Below, one piece after another: positions 30,041-40,444 of a stretch of DNA of 64,000 nucleotides (position 1 is its first letter; each line of letters opens with the position of its first letter). The notes beneath the pieces are model-generated. The model searched no databases. It saw only the letters and a list, made by a program, of their open reading frames with translations, and was not told the DNA's origin. The translations under genes and the position numbers were made by a program. This DNA comes from Acidobacteriota bacterium. GTDB taxonomy: Bacteria > Acidobacteriota > Terriglobia > Acidiferrales > UBA7541. The stretch is from contig QHYH01000081.1 in NCBI GenBank assembly GCA_003223215.1, positions 82,481 to 146,480 on the forward strand. The letters run 5' to 3'.

Positions 30041-30906
30041 CGAATTCCTCCCGCGGGCGGTTCAGGATCCAGACGCGTGACGAACGGTGTAAAACCCTCG
30101 CGCAAACGCAGTTGGTCGCCGAACTGCCGGGCCGTATCTTCGCCGGTGATTTTACCCACGCGTACGCGGTAGAAAGTTCCATCCGGTGCGTCATACTGCT
30201 GAATGAAAATCGGCGAATAGGAAGGGTTGAGACGGTCGCGCAGCCGCTCGGCATTACCGCGATCCCGGAACGCTCCCACCTGCACGGTGAAAAATCCCGC
30301 GGCGGGATCCACGTTGCCGAGGACTTCCACCCGCACCGGCGCGACCCCCGGCCCCACCAGATCGATCTCCCGCGCCGCCGCCAGGGAAAGATCGATGACG
30401 CGATTCTCCACAAACGGCCCCCGGTCCGTGATGCGGACCGTCGTGCTTTCTCCATTGTTCAAGTTGGTCACACGCACCATGGTATCGAACGGCAGGGTGC
30501 GGTGGGCCGCGGTGAATTTATACATGTCGTAGATTTCGCCGTTTGAAGCGCGCCTCCCGTTGAACGGCTCGCCATACCAGGAAGCATTCCCCTGTTCGGC
30601 GTACCCGGCCGGAGCTGGGGCCGGCGTCGGTCTATCATGTCGCGCTCGCGGACCAGACGGCGTCTCGGGCACGTCCGTCGAACGCTTCGCGGATTCTTCC
30701 CTTCTCGGTGGCGTGCTCGTAGGTTGCGTCGGCGGCCGACTCGCAACGGGCCTCCGCCCCGCGCATCCCGAGCCGACCAAGGCCAACAGGAACAAAGTTG
30801 TCGACAAGAAATAGAGAATTCCGCCGAGGCTTTGCGCCTCACGAGCGCCAGCTCGCCGCCCGCTTGCCTTCCGTGCTCTGCGAGACCTCTTGACTGAAGT
30901 CTTCAA
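30037..30906 (-). CDS. rlpA: Septal ring lytic transglycosylase RlpA family, with SPOR-like C-terminus
   Basis: GNASWYGEPFNGRRASNGEIYDMYKFTAAHRTLPFDTMVRVTNLNNGESTTVRITDRGPF; C-terminal FTVQVGAFRDRGNAERLRDRL. Confidence 0.93.
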   Translation of the reverse strand: MKTSVKRSRRARKASGRRAGAREAQSLGGILYFLSTTLFLLALVGSGCAGRRPVASRPPTQPTSTPPRREESAKRSTDVPETPSGPRARHDRPTPAPAPAGYAEQGNASWYGEPFNGRRASNGEIYDMYKFTAAHRTLPFDTMVRVTNLNNGESTTVRITDRGPFVENRVIDLSLAAAREIDLVGPGVAPVRVEVLGNVDPAAGFFTVQVGAFRDRGNAERLRDRLNPSYSPIFIQQYDAPDGTFYRVRVGKITGEDTARQFGDQLRLREGFTPFVTRLDPEPPAGGIR

Positions 30907-30920
30907 AGGCCCGCCTGGAT

Positions 30921-31193
30921 TCAGGATTTGGAGGATTTCTGGGCTTTCTGCGAATTGCGCGCGGCATTGCGCTCTTCGAGCCAGCTCGCCGCCTCGCCAA
31001 GCTTCTCGGACACTTCACGCAGGAATTGCGCTGTGCGCTTTTCCGTTTCGGGAGCGATATCTTCTTTCAAGAGGGCCTTCAAGCGGGTCAGTTCTTCGTC
31101 TACCCGCTTCCCGAAATCTTCGAAACTGTGAATCTGTTTCAACTTCGCCACTTCCTCGTCGATGCGCCTGCCGAACTCTTCCAATCGGCCCAT
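30921..31193 (-). CDS. Small coiled-coil hypothetical protein
   Basis: 90 aa charged helical ORF with heptad-like repeats (IDEEVAKLKQI / VDEELTRLKAL), downstream of the divergent rhomboid. Confidence 0.6.
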   Translation of the reverse strand: MGRLEEFGRRIDEEVAKLKQIHSFEDFGKRVDEELTRLKALLKEDIAPETEKRTAQFLREVSEKLGEAASWLEERNAARNSQKAQKSSKS

Positions 31194-31267
31194 AGTTGCC
31201 TCTGGCGCGACATTCCGCGCGATTTCTGTATTATAGAAAGGCTCTTATCCGGTCGCAAGGAGGATGG

Positions 31268-32188
31268 TTGCCCCTACCCTACGGTTGGCAGTGGCGATTG
31301 GAGCGATGGAAAAACGCGCTCGGCGGACTTTTCGGCGGCGAGCAGCAACCCCGCCCGAAACTGTGTCCGGTTTGCGGCGCGCTTGTAGGCATCAAAGCCA
31401 CGCGCTGCCACGAATGCGGCGCCAACCTGCACTTTTCTCTCGCCGCCTTGAGCAAGAAACTCTCCCGCTTATTCGGCGAGAACGAGGCTCCCGCCACCAC
31501 CGCCTTGCTCATCGCCAACATTTTGATGCTCGGCGTGAGTTGGCTTTCCTTCGCCGCCGCCGGCCAGGGAGGCGGTCTGACCATATTGTGGGGATTGGTC
31601 GGTGAAGCGCAATACCGCCTTGGGGCAAGCTTTGGTCCCGCCATTTTCTTTGAAAATCAGTGGTGGAGACTGGTCACCGCGATGTTTCTTCACGCCGGCC
31701 TGGTGCACATCGGATTCAACATGATGGCGTTAATGCAACTCGGCCCGCCGCTCGAAGAGCTTTACGGCTCGGCCCGCTATTTGTTCTTTTATATGGTGAC
31801 GGGCGCTTTCGGTTTCTTCGTGAGCGCGGCCACCGGCCATTTCTCGCTGGGAGCCAGCGGAGCGCTGCTGGGGCTTGTCGGCTTGCTCCTGGCGATCACT
31901 ACAAAACGCGGCGGCGCCTACATGCGCGAAATACGCTCGCGCTTGCTTACGCAAGTGGTCATTCTTTTTGCGTTGGGGTTTTCCGGTTTCATGGCCATGG
32001 ACAACTTCGCTCACGGCGGAGGGCTGGCCGCAGGCTTCCTGCTCGGCAAGCTGTTTGCCGACCGTAAGCCGGTGACTGCCGGCGAACGGCGCACCGCCTA
32101 CGCCCTGGGATGGCTCGCTGGAGTCGTCATCATCGCGAGTTTCGTTTTGATGCTTCTGCACTATCACGATCCGCTTCCCGGCCGCTGA
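31268..32188 (+). CDS. Rhomboid-family intramembrane serine protease with N-terminal zinc ribbon
   Basis: CPVCG...CHECG; HAGLVHIGFNM, GASGAL, DNFAHGGG; SD-like AAGGAGG before TTG 31268 (ORF opens at 31196). Confidence 0.88.
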   Translation: MPLPYGWQWRLERWKNALGGLFGGEQQPRPKLCPVCGALVGIKATRCHECGANLHFSLAALSKKLSRLFGENEAPATTALLIANILMLGVSWLSFAAAGQGGGLTILWGLVGEAQYRLGASFGPAIFFENQWWRLVTAMFLHAGLVHIGFNMMALMQLGPPLEELYGSARYLFFYMVTGAFGFFVSAATGHFSLGASGALLGLVGLLLAITTKRGGAYMREIRSRLLTQVVILFALGFSGFMAMDNFAHGGGLAAGFLLGKLFADRKPVTAGERRTAYALGWLAGVVIIASFVLMLLHYHDPLPGR

Positions 32189-32255
32189 CAGCTCCTGGCT
32201 CCCTCGGCTCGAATGGCTATCCGCAAGACCTGTTTGATTTCTTGAAATCCCGGTT

Positions 32256-32819
32256 CTAAAGCGGTTGCGAGGGCAGGTTGAGGCGGCGGGCGACGGTGAA
32301 GGAATAGTGCACTCCCGAGATGACGCTCAGGGCCGACACAAAGTAAACGAGGAAACGGTTCAGGAGATCGAGATGGAAGGCCGGGTAAGCCGCGCCCAGC
32401 ACCACCGCAAAAACCAGGACAATCTGCGAAAACGTGGTGAACTTGCCGTAGATGCTCGGCGGAAACGGCCGGTAGCCGGAAGCCAGAATAATCACCACCG
32501 CCACCGTGAGAATGAGCAGGTCGCGGCTCAGCACCAGAATGGTAAGCCACCACGCCAGTTGCTTTTCAAACGCCAGAACGACAAAGGAAGAAGAGAGCAA
32601 AAGCTTATCGGCGATGGGGTCGAGATAAGCTCCGAGCGAAGAATGCTGGTTGAATCTCCGTGCGATCAGGCCATCGATGCCGTCGGAAAAGCCCGCAATC
32701 ACCAGAATCAGCAACGCCCACTTGTACTTCTCATAGGACATGAAAATCAGAAAGAACGGCAGGAAACAAAGCCGGAGGAAGGTGATTTGATTGGGTACGG
32801 TCCAGATTCGGCCCTTCAT
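32256..32819 (-). CDS. pgsA: CDP-alcohol phosphatidyltransferase (PgsA-like)
   Basis: DGIDGLIARRFNQHSSLGAYLDPIADK matches D(x)2DG(x)2AR...G(x)3D(x)3D. Confidence 0.9.
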   Translation of the reverse strand: MKGRIWTVPNQITFLRLCFLPFFLIFMSYEKYKWALLILVIAGFSDGIDGLIARRFNQHSSLGAYLDPIADKLLLSSSFVVLAFEKQLAWWLTILVLSRDLLILTVAVVIILASGYRPFPPSIYGKFTTFSQIVLVFAVVLGAAYPAFHLDLLNRFLVYFVSALSVISGVHYSFTVARRLNLPSQPL

Positions 32820-32918
32820 TGCGTTTACAAATAGCGTAATTCAGGAGCTCGTTTGAGGCAACTCGGCCGATGCAAAACGACGTTGTTAAATTAAACATGG
32901 TGGTTTTCGCAAGCCGCT

Positions 32919-33227
32919 TCAGGCGAATTCGGCAAGGAACTCTTTCAGCGAGCGGCCCAGCTTGCGCGCGAAAAGTTCGTTCATCGAAGGAATAGATCCC
33001 GAGGGCTCGTCGAGAGAAATGCGTTCGACGCGATGCATGGGAAAAAACACCGTGGGGAATCCCACGCGCTCGCCGTCGGGCTCATTCATCTGACGGATGA
33101 AATGATCGAAGGAATTCAGGTCGATGCCGCGCAGCGTGACCCCGGAAGGGTTGACGACCAGCAATTCGCCCCATATTTTTTCCTTGGGCGAGTGCAGGCT
33201 CACGATCACGATGGAATGCGAGTCCAT
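32919..33227 (-). CDS. Conserved hypothetical protein
   Basis: 102 aa ORF: MDSHSIVIVSLHSPKEKIWGELLVVNPSGVTLRGIDLNSFDHFIRQ; plausible composition. Confidence 0.65.
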   Translation of the reverse strand: MDSHSIVIVSLHSPKEKIWGELLVVNPSGVTLRGIDLNSFDHFIRQMNEPDGERVGFPTVFFPMHRVERISLDEPSGSIPSMNELFARKLGRSLKEFLAEFA

Positions 33228-33403
33228 GGATTAGGAGCGTCCTCCCGTTAGACTAACTCATTTGTCTATGCGCGATGGCTCCCCTTGCGGAATTAGGCAA
33301 GATCACGCGAGAGACCGGGTGTTCGCCCAAAGCGCAACGAGGCCTTCACCCATCCGCTGCTCGATGAGACAACCACGGAAAGCGAGGAAAACGGATGTGC
33401 CAG

Positions 33404-34607
33404 TGTAGTGTCCAGCAAATAACTGGACAAATGGGCGGGGTTCGGATATGCTCAGAGCATGCCCCGTTCAGTTGCTCCCCTCATCCTCCAGGACGCCGAT
33501 GAGGCGCGGATTCAACAGTGGCTCTCGGCGTTTGGCACACCTCAACAAGTGGCTTTGCGGAGCCGGATTGTGTTGGCATCGGCTGCCGGCGAATCGGACA
33601 GCGCGATTGCCGAGCGACTGGACACGAACCGCAAAACTGTGACGCTATGGCGGACACGATTTGCGCAGGAAGGACTGGAGAGCTTGTGGGAAGTGGCGCC
33701 GGGTCGTGGACGCAAACCTACGTATGGGAACGACAAGATCCAGGAAATCATCGATACCACCTTACAGACCAAACCCAAGGGCATGACCCAGTGGAGTTGC
33801 CGATTGCTGGCCGCGCAGTTGGGTGTCAGCAAGTCCACCGTCAATACGGTGTGGCGGAGTCATAATCTCAAGCCACACCGCGTCAAGACATTTAAGCTCT
33901 CCCGCGATCCGCGTTTTCTGGAGAAATTGACCGATGTGGTGGGGTTGTACCTGAATCCGCCGCAACAGGCGATCATCTTGTGCGTGGATGAAAAGAGCCA
34001 AATTCAGGCGCTGGACCGCACCCAACCAGGCTTGCCGTTGAAAAAGGGGCGCTGTGGCACGATGACTCATGACTACAAACGCAACGGCACAACGACCCTG
34101 TTCGCCGCTTTGGAACTGCTGCAAGGCAAGGTGATCGGACAATGTTACGAGCGCCACCGGCACCAAGAGTTTCTGAAATTTCTTAGGCGACTGGATGAAG
34201 AGTTTCCCGGCGAAGTCCCGTTGCACTTGGTGATGGACAATTACGGCACGCATGGCCACGAGAAGGTACGTGGCTGGCTGAAACGTCATCCCCGCTTCGT
34301 ATTGCACTTCGTGCCTACCAGTTCCAGTTGGCTGAACCTGGTCGAGCGATGGTTTGGAGAATTGACCTCTAAACGAATCCGGCGGGGTGCTTTCTTCAGC
34401 GTAGGCGACTTAGAGAAAGCCATTGAAGAATTCTTGCAGACTTGGAATGAAAAGCCACGGCCTTTCGTCTGGACCGCCACGGTCGAATCAATTGTCGAGA
34501 AACTCTCTCGATGCCGCCAAACCCTGGAGAAGATTAAGCCGGGATGCACCTCACCCCGGACACGAAAGTCGAAGAAACGATTGCCCAGCTAATTCTCGGA
34601 CACTTCA
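33404..34607 (+). mobile_element. IS630-family insertion sequence
   Basis: Intact transposase flanked by imperfect inverted ends: TGTAGTGTCCAGCAAATAACTGGACAAAT (left) and TGAAGTGTCCGAGAATTAGCTGGGCAAT (right, reverse complement). Confidence 0.85.
33459..34592 (+). CDS. IS630-family transposase
   Basis: HTH N-terminus; DDE motifs ILCVDEKSQ, LVMDNYGTHGH, SSWLNLVERWFGELT. Confidence 0.95.
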   Translation: MPRSVAPLILQDADEARIQQWLSAFGTPQQVALRSRIVLASAAGESDSAIAERLDTNRKTVTLWRTRFAQEGLESLWEVAPGRGRKPTYGNDKIQEIIDTTLQTKPKGMTQWSCRLLAAQLGVSKSTVNTVWRSHNLKPHRVKTFKLSRDPRFLEKLTDVVGLYLNPPQQAIILCVDEKSQIQALDRTQPGLPLKKGRCGTMTHDYKRNGTTTLFAALELLQGKVIGQCYERHRHQEFLKFLRRLDEEFPGEVPLHLVMDNYGTHGHEKVRGWLKRHPRFVLHFVPTSSSWLNLVERWFGELTSKRIRRGAFFSVGDLEKAIEEFLQTWNEKPRPFVWTATVESIVEKLSRCRQTLEKIKPGCTSPRTRKSKKRLPS

Positions 34608-34697
34608 CTAGCAGGAGGCGGTAATGTCTGACCAGATTCCGCGCTTCGCTCGGAATGACACTGCTGCAAATTTTTTGGGCCAAAACAAGAAAACCTC

Positions 34698-35108
34698 TCA
34701 CCTCGCCCGTTCGTAGGCCTGGTTCAGCCACCACAAGGCATCGCGCAAATCACTTGTCGAAGCAACCTCGAAGGAAAACCAGCGCTTTCCGGGTGTAATG
34801 CGCGAGTCCTTCAGCACGCGTTGCAGCAAATCCTGCGGCATGGGATCGAACCGGAAAATGACGGAATTGGGGGTGTCGAATCCCCGCGTGACCGGCAGGC
34901 CGCCGAAGATTTTCTTGCCGCGATAGAGGCCCATCATCCCGAACATGGGCTTGGTCGAGATTCGCGGCCAGCCGCTCACTTCCGTCTTCAGCATCGCCGA
35001 CCACTGCTTCATTTCTTCGGAAATCGGCGGCATTTTCGGCCGGTCCCGCATGCTTCGCGCGTTTTGCTTGGCCGGCCGATTCCGTTTTGCCTTCTTCGCT
35101 TTCATCAC
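34698..35108 (-). CDS. TfoX N-terminal-like hypothetical protein
   Basis: KPMFGMMGLYRGKKIFGGLP resembles TfoX-N MFG motif. Confidence 0.55.
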   Translation of the reverse strand: MMKAKKAKRNRPAKQNARSMRDRPKMPPISEEMKQWSAMLKTEVSGWPRISTKPMFGMMGLYRGKKIFGGLPVTRGFDTPNSVIFRFDPMPQDLLQRVLKDSRITPGKRWFSFEVASTSDLRDALWWLNQAYERAR

Positions 35109-35121
35109 GAGCCTCGGGCAG

Positions 35122-36120
35122 TCACGAAGCAGCCCGGGAAGTGCGGAAATCCAGCGAAGCGCCGCGTTCGAGTAGCGATTCGGCGTGCCGGACGATATTT
35201 TCGATGAGCCTGGCTGCGCTAGGGCGGTCGTGCAGCAGCCCTGCAGCTTCTCCGACGACCGTCAAACACATATCCAAATCCTGCTTCGCCCGGGCTTCGG
35301 CGTACGCGCTCGCAAGGCTGCCGCGCGCTATCCCCTTCGGCTTCCCGGTGCGCCCACTCGTCGGTGAACTTGTTTTTCAGAACTCGAAAGGAAAACTCCT
35401 GCGGCCAAGGAACACCGCGCAATCGATCGATCGCTTTTGTGCGAACGGTGTCGTCTCCGGTGGCGCGCACGGCGCGATCGGTCATCGCCTGCGGCGTGAG
35501 AGCCTCCGCGGAAGCCCAGAAGCGCGTCCCGATCAGCACGCCGTCGGCTCCCAGCATCAAAGCGGCAGCAAGCCCTCGGCCATCGGCAATTCCTCCCGCC
35601 GCAAGCAGCAACGTCTTGGCGCACGCTTCGCCAGATAACCCGCGACTTCGGGGACAAGAGGCAGCGTCGCGCGGGCCGCTCCGTGGCCGCCAGCTTCCGC
35701 GCCCTGTGCCACGATGGCGTCGGCTCCGGCATCGAGCGCTTGGTCCACATGCCGCAAGGTTTGCACTTGGCAGACCAGCTTGGCCTTGGCGTCATGAACC
35801 TTGGCCGCGAAGGGTTGCGGGTCACCAAAGGAAAGAAACACGCAGTACGGCGAACGCTTCAACACTTCATCGAGCGCTTGCGGCGCGCGATCGAGCGCCC
35901 AGGTGATGAAACCCACGCCAAACTTGCGGCCCTCGACGAGCCTAAGCTCTTGCGCGAGGTCCGGCTCGCCGCCGAGTGCTCCGGCGTATCCGCCGCCCAG
36001 GATTCCCAGGCCGCCGGCATCGGAGACCGCAGCGACCAAGCGCCCGCCCGCGACGAGCGCCATCGGCGCGGACAGCATCGGATGGCGAATTCCGAATTGC
36101 TCGGTCAACCGCGTTTTCAC
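35122..36120 (-). pseudogene. Nitronate monooxygenase / 2-nitropropane dioxygenase family, two frameshifts
   Basis: HPMLSAPMALVAGGRLVAAVSDAGGLGILGGG...GAEAGGHGAARATLPLVPEVAGYLAKR, then KTLLLAAGGIADGRGLAAALMLGADGVLIGTRFWAS in a second frame, and IARGSLASAYAEARAKQDLDMCLTVVGEAAGL in a third segment. Confidence 0.82.
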
Positions 36121-36161
36121 AACTGCCGTCCTTTCCCGAAATCCCCGCGCCGCGCTCGGTC

Positions 36162-36833
36162 TCAAACCGGCATGACTTTGGGGCCACCGGAAGCAAAAAT
36201 AAGCTTCGGCTCGGTGAGGGACTGCACTTGATCGAGCGTGGTATCGGGCGCGAGTTCGCGGAGAAGCAGGCCCTTGGGCGTAACGTCGATGACCGCGAGT
36301 TCGGTGACGATGTGGTCGACGACTTCGACTCCCGTGAGCGGTAGCGTGCATTTTTTCAGGATCTTCGGTTTGTTGTCGCGCGTCGCGTGTTCCATGGCGA
36401 TGAAGACGCGCTTGGCGCCGGCGACGAGGTCCATGGCGCCACCCATGCCTTTGAGCATTTTGCCGGGGATAGCCCAGTTGGCGAGCGTGCCCTTTTCGTC
36501 GACCTGCAACGCGCCCAGAACGGTGAGATCGATGTGGCCGCCGCGAATCATGCCGAAGGAGTCGGCCGACGAGAAATAGCAAGTCCCGGGAAGCTCGGTG
36601 ACGGTCTCCTTGCCCGCGTTGATGAGGTCGGGATCGACTTCGGATTCCAGCGGATACGCGCCGACGCCGAGCATGCCGTTCTCCGATTGCAGAATCACGT
36701 CCATGCCCTTGGGCACGTGGTTGGCCACGAGCGTCGGCATGCCAATGCCCAGATTGACGTAATAGCCGTCACGCAGTTCCAGCGCGATCCGCCGCGCAAT
36801 CCGTTCGCGTTTTTGCTCTTCCGTTAGCGGCAT
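36162..36833 (-). CDS. scoB: 3-oxoacid CoA-transferase subunit B
   Basis: [59 protein letters not shown]; start moved to 36833. Confidence 0.93.
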   Translation of the reverse strand: MPLTEEQKRERIARRIALELRDGYYVNLGIGMPTLVANHVPKGMDVILQSENGMLGVGAYPLESEVDPDLINAGKETVTELPGTCYFSSADSFGMIRGGHIDLTVLGALQVDEKGTLANWAIPGKMLKGMGGAMDLVAGAKRVFIAMEHATRDNKPKILKKCTLPLTGVEVVDHIVTELAVIDVTPKGLLLRELAPDTTLDQVQSLTEPKLIFASGGPKVMPV

Positions 36834-36885
36834 AAAATCCGTCCACCGTCGAAAATTGAAAACGCCGGTCCCGCCCAGTACAACT

Positions 36886-37815
36886 TCAGGGAAACTTTTT
36901 CTCAAATCTAGGCAATGTTGCCGCCAGAACTTGGCCAACGATGCCCAGGCTTTTGGGATCAACTCTGTCGAGCCTGTCTTCTGTCGTGTGCCAATAGGGG
37001 ATCGAGAAATCGATGAGATCACAGCCGGCCACGCCCCGGCGGATGAAGGAAAAATGATCGTCCCCGCCGACGGCATAGTCTTGATCGACAAAGGTGTTTT
37101 TGTAGCCGAGTCGAGCTGCGGTTTCCCAGATGAAATCGACGAGCCAGCGCGTAGAGCCGCTGTCGCGCGTGATCCTGACATGGGACGGGCCAATCATATC
37201 GGCCAGGATCATGGCTTTGACGCGCTTGAGTTCGCCGGAAAGAGCCATTTGTGCGGCCATTTCGCGGCTGCCGTAGGTGTTGTTGCTGCCGTCGCTGTTC
37301 CAGTGAACGTTCCGAGCGTCAGTCCAGTTGCCTTGCGCTTCTTCGCCGTCGAAGAAGGCGATCCAGACGTTGAGAAAATGCTTTCGCGCGCAGAACAGGC
37401 GCGCCAGTTCGATCATGGTTCCGGTGCCGGAGCCGCCATCATCGGCTCCGACAAAGTTGGGTATGCGTACGGTGTCGTAGTGCGTGGTGTAGAGAATGAT
37501 TCCGGGGTGCGTGCCATGCAGTTTGACCACAATGTTTTTCATCGCCAGATTGCCGAGAACCGTAGAAGCGTGAAAATCGTGCTCCTCGACCGGGCAGCCG
37601 TAGCTTTTGAGCTGGCCGATAATGTAGGCCTGCGTTCGGCGAATGCCGTCAGAATCCGGCGGCCGCGGCCCAATCTCTACGAGATGCCGCACGTGTTCGT
37701 ATGCGCGGGACCCGTCGAATGCGGGGTTTACATCGGCCGAGAGCTGTCGAGCCGTTCGAGCGCATAGCACCGCTAAGGCTAAACTGAACGCAGCACGAAC
37801 ATAGCTTTGTCTCAT
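36886..37815 (-). CDS. M28-family glutaminyl-peptide cyclotransferase-like protein
   Basis: [64 protein letters not shown]; secretion-like N-terminus. Confidence 0.85.
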   Translation of the reverse strand: MRQSYVRAAFSLALAVLCARTARQLSADVNPAFDGSRAYEHVRHLVEIGPRPPDSDGIRRTQAYIIGQLKSYGCPVEEHDFHASTVLGNLAMKNIVVKLHGTHPGIILYTTHYDTVRIPNFVGADDGGSGTGTMIELARLFCARKHFLNVWIAFFDGEEAQGNWTDARNVHWNSDGSNNTYGSREMAAQMALSGELKRVKAMILADMIGPSHVRITRDSGSTRWLVDFIWETAARLGYKNTFVDQDYAVGGDDHFSFIRRGVAGCDLIDFSIPYWHTTEDRLDRVDPKSLGIVGQVLAATLPRFEKKFP

Positions 37816-38507
37816 GACTTCCTCGTCGTGCGGCGCTCGATGCGCTTTTCGTATTTCGGGCCCTCGAAAATCGCGTCCACAAAAATCCCGGGCGTGTGAA
37901 TCTGGTCCGGCGGGAGCCGGCCGATGTCCGCCAGCTCTTCGACTTCGGCGATGACGTAATCGGCGGCGGTGGCCATCATGGGGTTGAAGTTACGCGCGGT
38001 CTTGCGGTAGATGAGGTTGCCCCAGCGGTCGCCCTTCCACGCTTTGATGAACGCGAAATCGCCGCGCAGGCCGCGCTCCATCACGTACATGCGGCCGTCG
38101 AACTCGCGGGTTTCTTTGCCTTCGGCGACCATGGTGCCGTAGCCGGTGGGCGTGTAGAACGCCGGGACGCCGGCGCCGCCGGCGCGCAGGCGTTCGCTGA
38201 GCGTGCCCTGCGGATTCAGCTCGACCTCGAGTTCGCCGCTGAGGACGAGCTGTTCGAAGAGTTTGTTCTCGCCCACGTAGGTCGAGATCATCTTCTTCAC
38301 CTGGCGCTGCTGGAGCAGCAGGCCGATGCCGAAGTCGTCCACGCCGGCGTTGTTGCTCACGATGGTAAGGTTCTTCGTCCCTTTGCGGCGGACGGCGGCA
38401 ATGAGGTTCTCCGGGATGCCGCAGAGGCCGAAGCCGCCCATGAGTATGGTGGCACCGTCGGCGAGCTCGGCAATGGCCGCGTCGGCGGAAGCGATGCGTT
38501 TGTCCAT
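37812..38507 (-). CDS. scoA: 3-oxoacid CoA-transferase subunit A
   Basis: [51 protein letters not shown]; start moved to 38507. Confidence 0.93.
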   Translation of the reverse strand: MDKRIASADAAIAELADGATILMGGFGLCGIPENLIAAVRRKGTKNLTIVSNNAGVDDFGIGLLLQQRQVKKMISTYVGENKLFEQLVLSGELEVELNPQGTLSERLRAGGAGVPAFYTPTGYGTMVAEGKETREFDGRMYVMERGLRGDFAFIKAWKGDRWGNLIYRKTARNFNPMMATAADYVIAEVEELADIGRLPPDQIHTPGIFVDAIFEGPKYEKRIERRTTRKS

Positions 38508-38849
38508 GGGGTTGTAGCGGCGAGTTTCTCTCGCCGCTCTCTCGCCTCTGTTCCCGTGGTAAGTCTTTAGTTTTGAGAGCGAAAAAGCAAGCACCACGTT
38601 CGTTGTGGATCGTAGCCATTATGGCTGGCCCAAGGAGGAATCCCGAGATTGCGGGCAAATACTCACTGCGCCCTGCTTAGGGTTGCTGCTCGCCGCGCGG
38701 TACGATCGTTGCCGTGTCCAAGACAGGATTTTGCACGGGCCGCAGTCGCAACTAGCCCGATAGCGGCAACAGTAGGGCGCTGGAGCATCCCGTCTTCAGA
38801 CGCAGAGAAAATGGGGTTGTGTTGCACGAACGAGAAAAAAAAGATGGGC

Positions 38850-39716
38850 TCACGTCGCGTGGAGAACGACGGAGCGGAATAGGGCGGGCGTCATGCCGGT
38901 AATTCTGCGGAACGAACGCGTGAAGTGGCTTTGATCGGCGAACCCGGTCGCAAAGCTGACTTCCGCAAGCGAGGCGTGCGGATCGAGCAGGCGTTCGCAA
39001 GCGGTGCGGACGCGGAGGCGATGGATATGGTCGCCAATGCCTTCACCAACCGAGCGGCGGAAGATGCGTGAGAGGTGCACGGGATGGACACCGGCTTCGC
39101 GTGCGAGCTCGTCGAGGGTGAGGCGACGGCAATGTTCTGCCATTAGTTTGTCCTGGATGCGGGAGAGCCAGCCCGGGACGTGCCGGCTTTCATGCCGGGA
39201 CGCTCGCGCGGCGAAGGAGAGCATTTCGGCGAGCAGGCCTTCGACGGCGAGATCGTCAACGGCGCTGGGACTCTGTACTTCGCGGAAGAGTTTCATAGCG
39301 AGCCAGAGCAGCGGGCCGCCGCCGATGTCGTCCCGGGGAGTGTCTAGAGCGGCGGAGCAATCCGCGAGGCGCTTTTGCCACGCGGCGCGGATCTCGATTT
39401 CGTAAAGGCGGACGCCGCGAGGACCGATTTCGTCCTGATGGGGAATGCCCGCCGGCCGGAACATAAGGGTGAACGGTCCGTACTGGCTTTGGCGGCGCCC
39501 GTAGCGTTCAGCATACAGACCGTCGAGCAGGAGGGCGAAAAAGGCGAGTTCATGAGAGTGCATAGGGAGCTTGCGGGGAGCGGTATGGCGCAAATCGGTG
39601 AAAATGGCCCCACACTGTTCGCGCTTGCCTTGGATCGTGCCGAAGAAGCTACCTGCGGACATGTGTCGGGCTCGGGACACGCTGGAAACACCTGAACTGA
39701 CTCCCGCGTTAGACAT
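38850..39716 (-). CDS. AraC-family transcriptional regulator
   Basis: C-terminal LTLDELAREAGVHPVHLSRIFRRSVGEGIGDHIHRLRVRTACERL...SLAEVSFATGFADQSHFTRSFRRITGMTPALFR. Confidence 0.93.
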   Translation of the reverse strand: MSNAGVSSGVSSVSRARHMSAGSFFGTIQGKREQCGAIFTDLRHTAPRKLPMHSHELAFFALLLDGLYAERYGRRQSQYGPFTLMFRPAGIPHQDEIGPRGVRLYEIEIRAAWQKRLADCSAALDTPRDDIGGGPLLWLAMKLFREVQSPSAVDDLAVEGLLAEMLSFAARASRHESRHVPGWLSRIQDKLMAEHCRRLTLDELAREAGVHPVHLSRIFRRSVGEGIGDHIHRLRVRTACERLLDPHASLAEVSFATGFADQSHFTRSFRRITGMTPALFRSVVLHAT

Positions 39717-39829
39717 AGAGGAGCCTCACCAAGGAGGTTGTCTTTATTCTAGACGCGCGGCAAGGGTGTTCGTTAGTGTGAGGCCACAACCCTCGAGGGG
39801 ATGGAAGGTTGATTTCAGGAGACGTGTCG

Positions 39830-40444
39830 ATGAAACCTACGTGGATCTTGATCCTTCTTTTGGCAGCGGCTTTGTTGCTGGCGGTAAGCATGCCGCAAGC
39901 GGGTGCAAATAAAGAGAACAGCGTGAACGCACCGGTGTATACGGCAGACGGAAGCCTGAAGCTCCCCGCGAATTACCGGGAGTGGGTGTACCTGTCGTCG
40001 GGCTTGGACATGAGCTACAGCCCAAATGCCATGAACATGGATCACTCGATGTTTGACAACGTGTTCGCTAACCCGGAGGCGTACAAGGAGTTCCTCGAGA
40101 ACGGCACGTGGCCGGACAAGACCATGCTGGTGCTGGAGGGGCGCAAGGCAGGGACCAAAGTGTCGATCAATAAGAACGGACATTTTCAGACCGGAGAAGT
40201 GATGGGGCTTGAAGTGCACGTAAAGGATGAAGCGCGGTTCCCGGCCGGGAAATGGGCTTTTTTCAATGTCGAAGACGGAGTGACCGGGAAGCTGCTGCCC
40301 AAGGAAATGGACTGCTACTCCTGCCACGAACAGCACGGCGCCGTGGACACCACTTTCGTGCAGTTTTATCCGACGCTGCTAGAGATTGCCAAGAAAAAGA
40401 GTACCCTCAGCAGGGCGTACCTGAAGGAAGAAGCGGGAAAGTAG
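39830..40444 (+). CDS. Cytochrome P460-family protein
   Basis: Signal peptide; YREWVYLSSGLDMSY; CYSCHEQHGAVDTTFVQFYPTLLEIAK heme c motif. Confidence 0.85.
   Translation: MKPTWILILLLAAALLLAVSMPQAGANKENSVNAPVYTADGSLKLPANYREWVYLSSGLDMSYSPNAMNMDHSMFDNVFANPEAYKEFLENGTWPDKTMLVLEGRKAGTKVSINKNGHFQTGEVMGLEVHVKDEARFPAGKWAFFNVEDGVTGKLLPKEMDCYSCHEQHGAVDTTFVQFYPTLLEIAKKKSTLSRAYLKEEAGK

Noticed and set aside
33404-34610. TA target-site duplication flanking IS630
   Set aside because: The immediate flanks do not show a convincing matching TA pair at both ends
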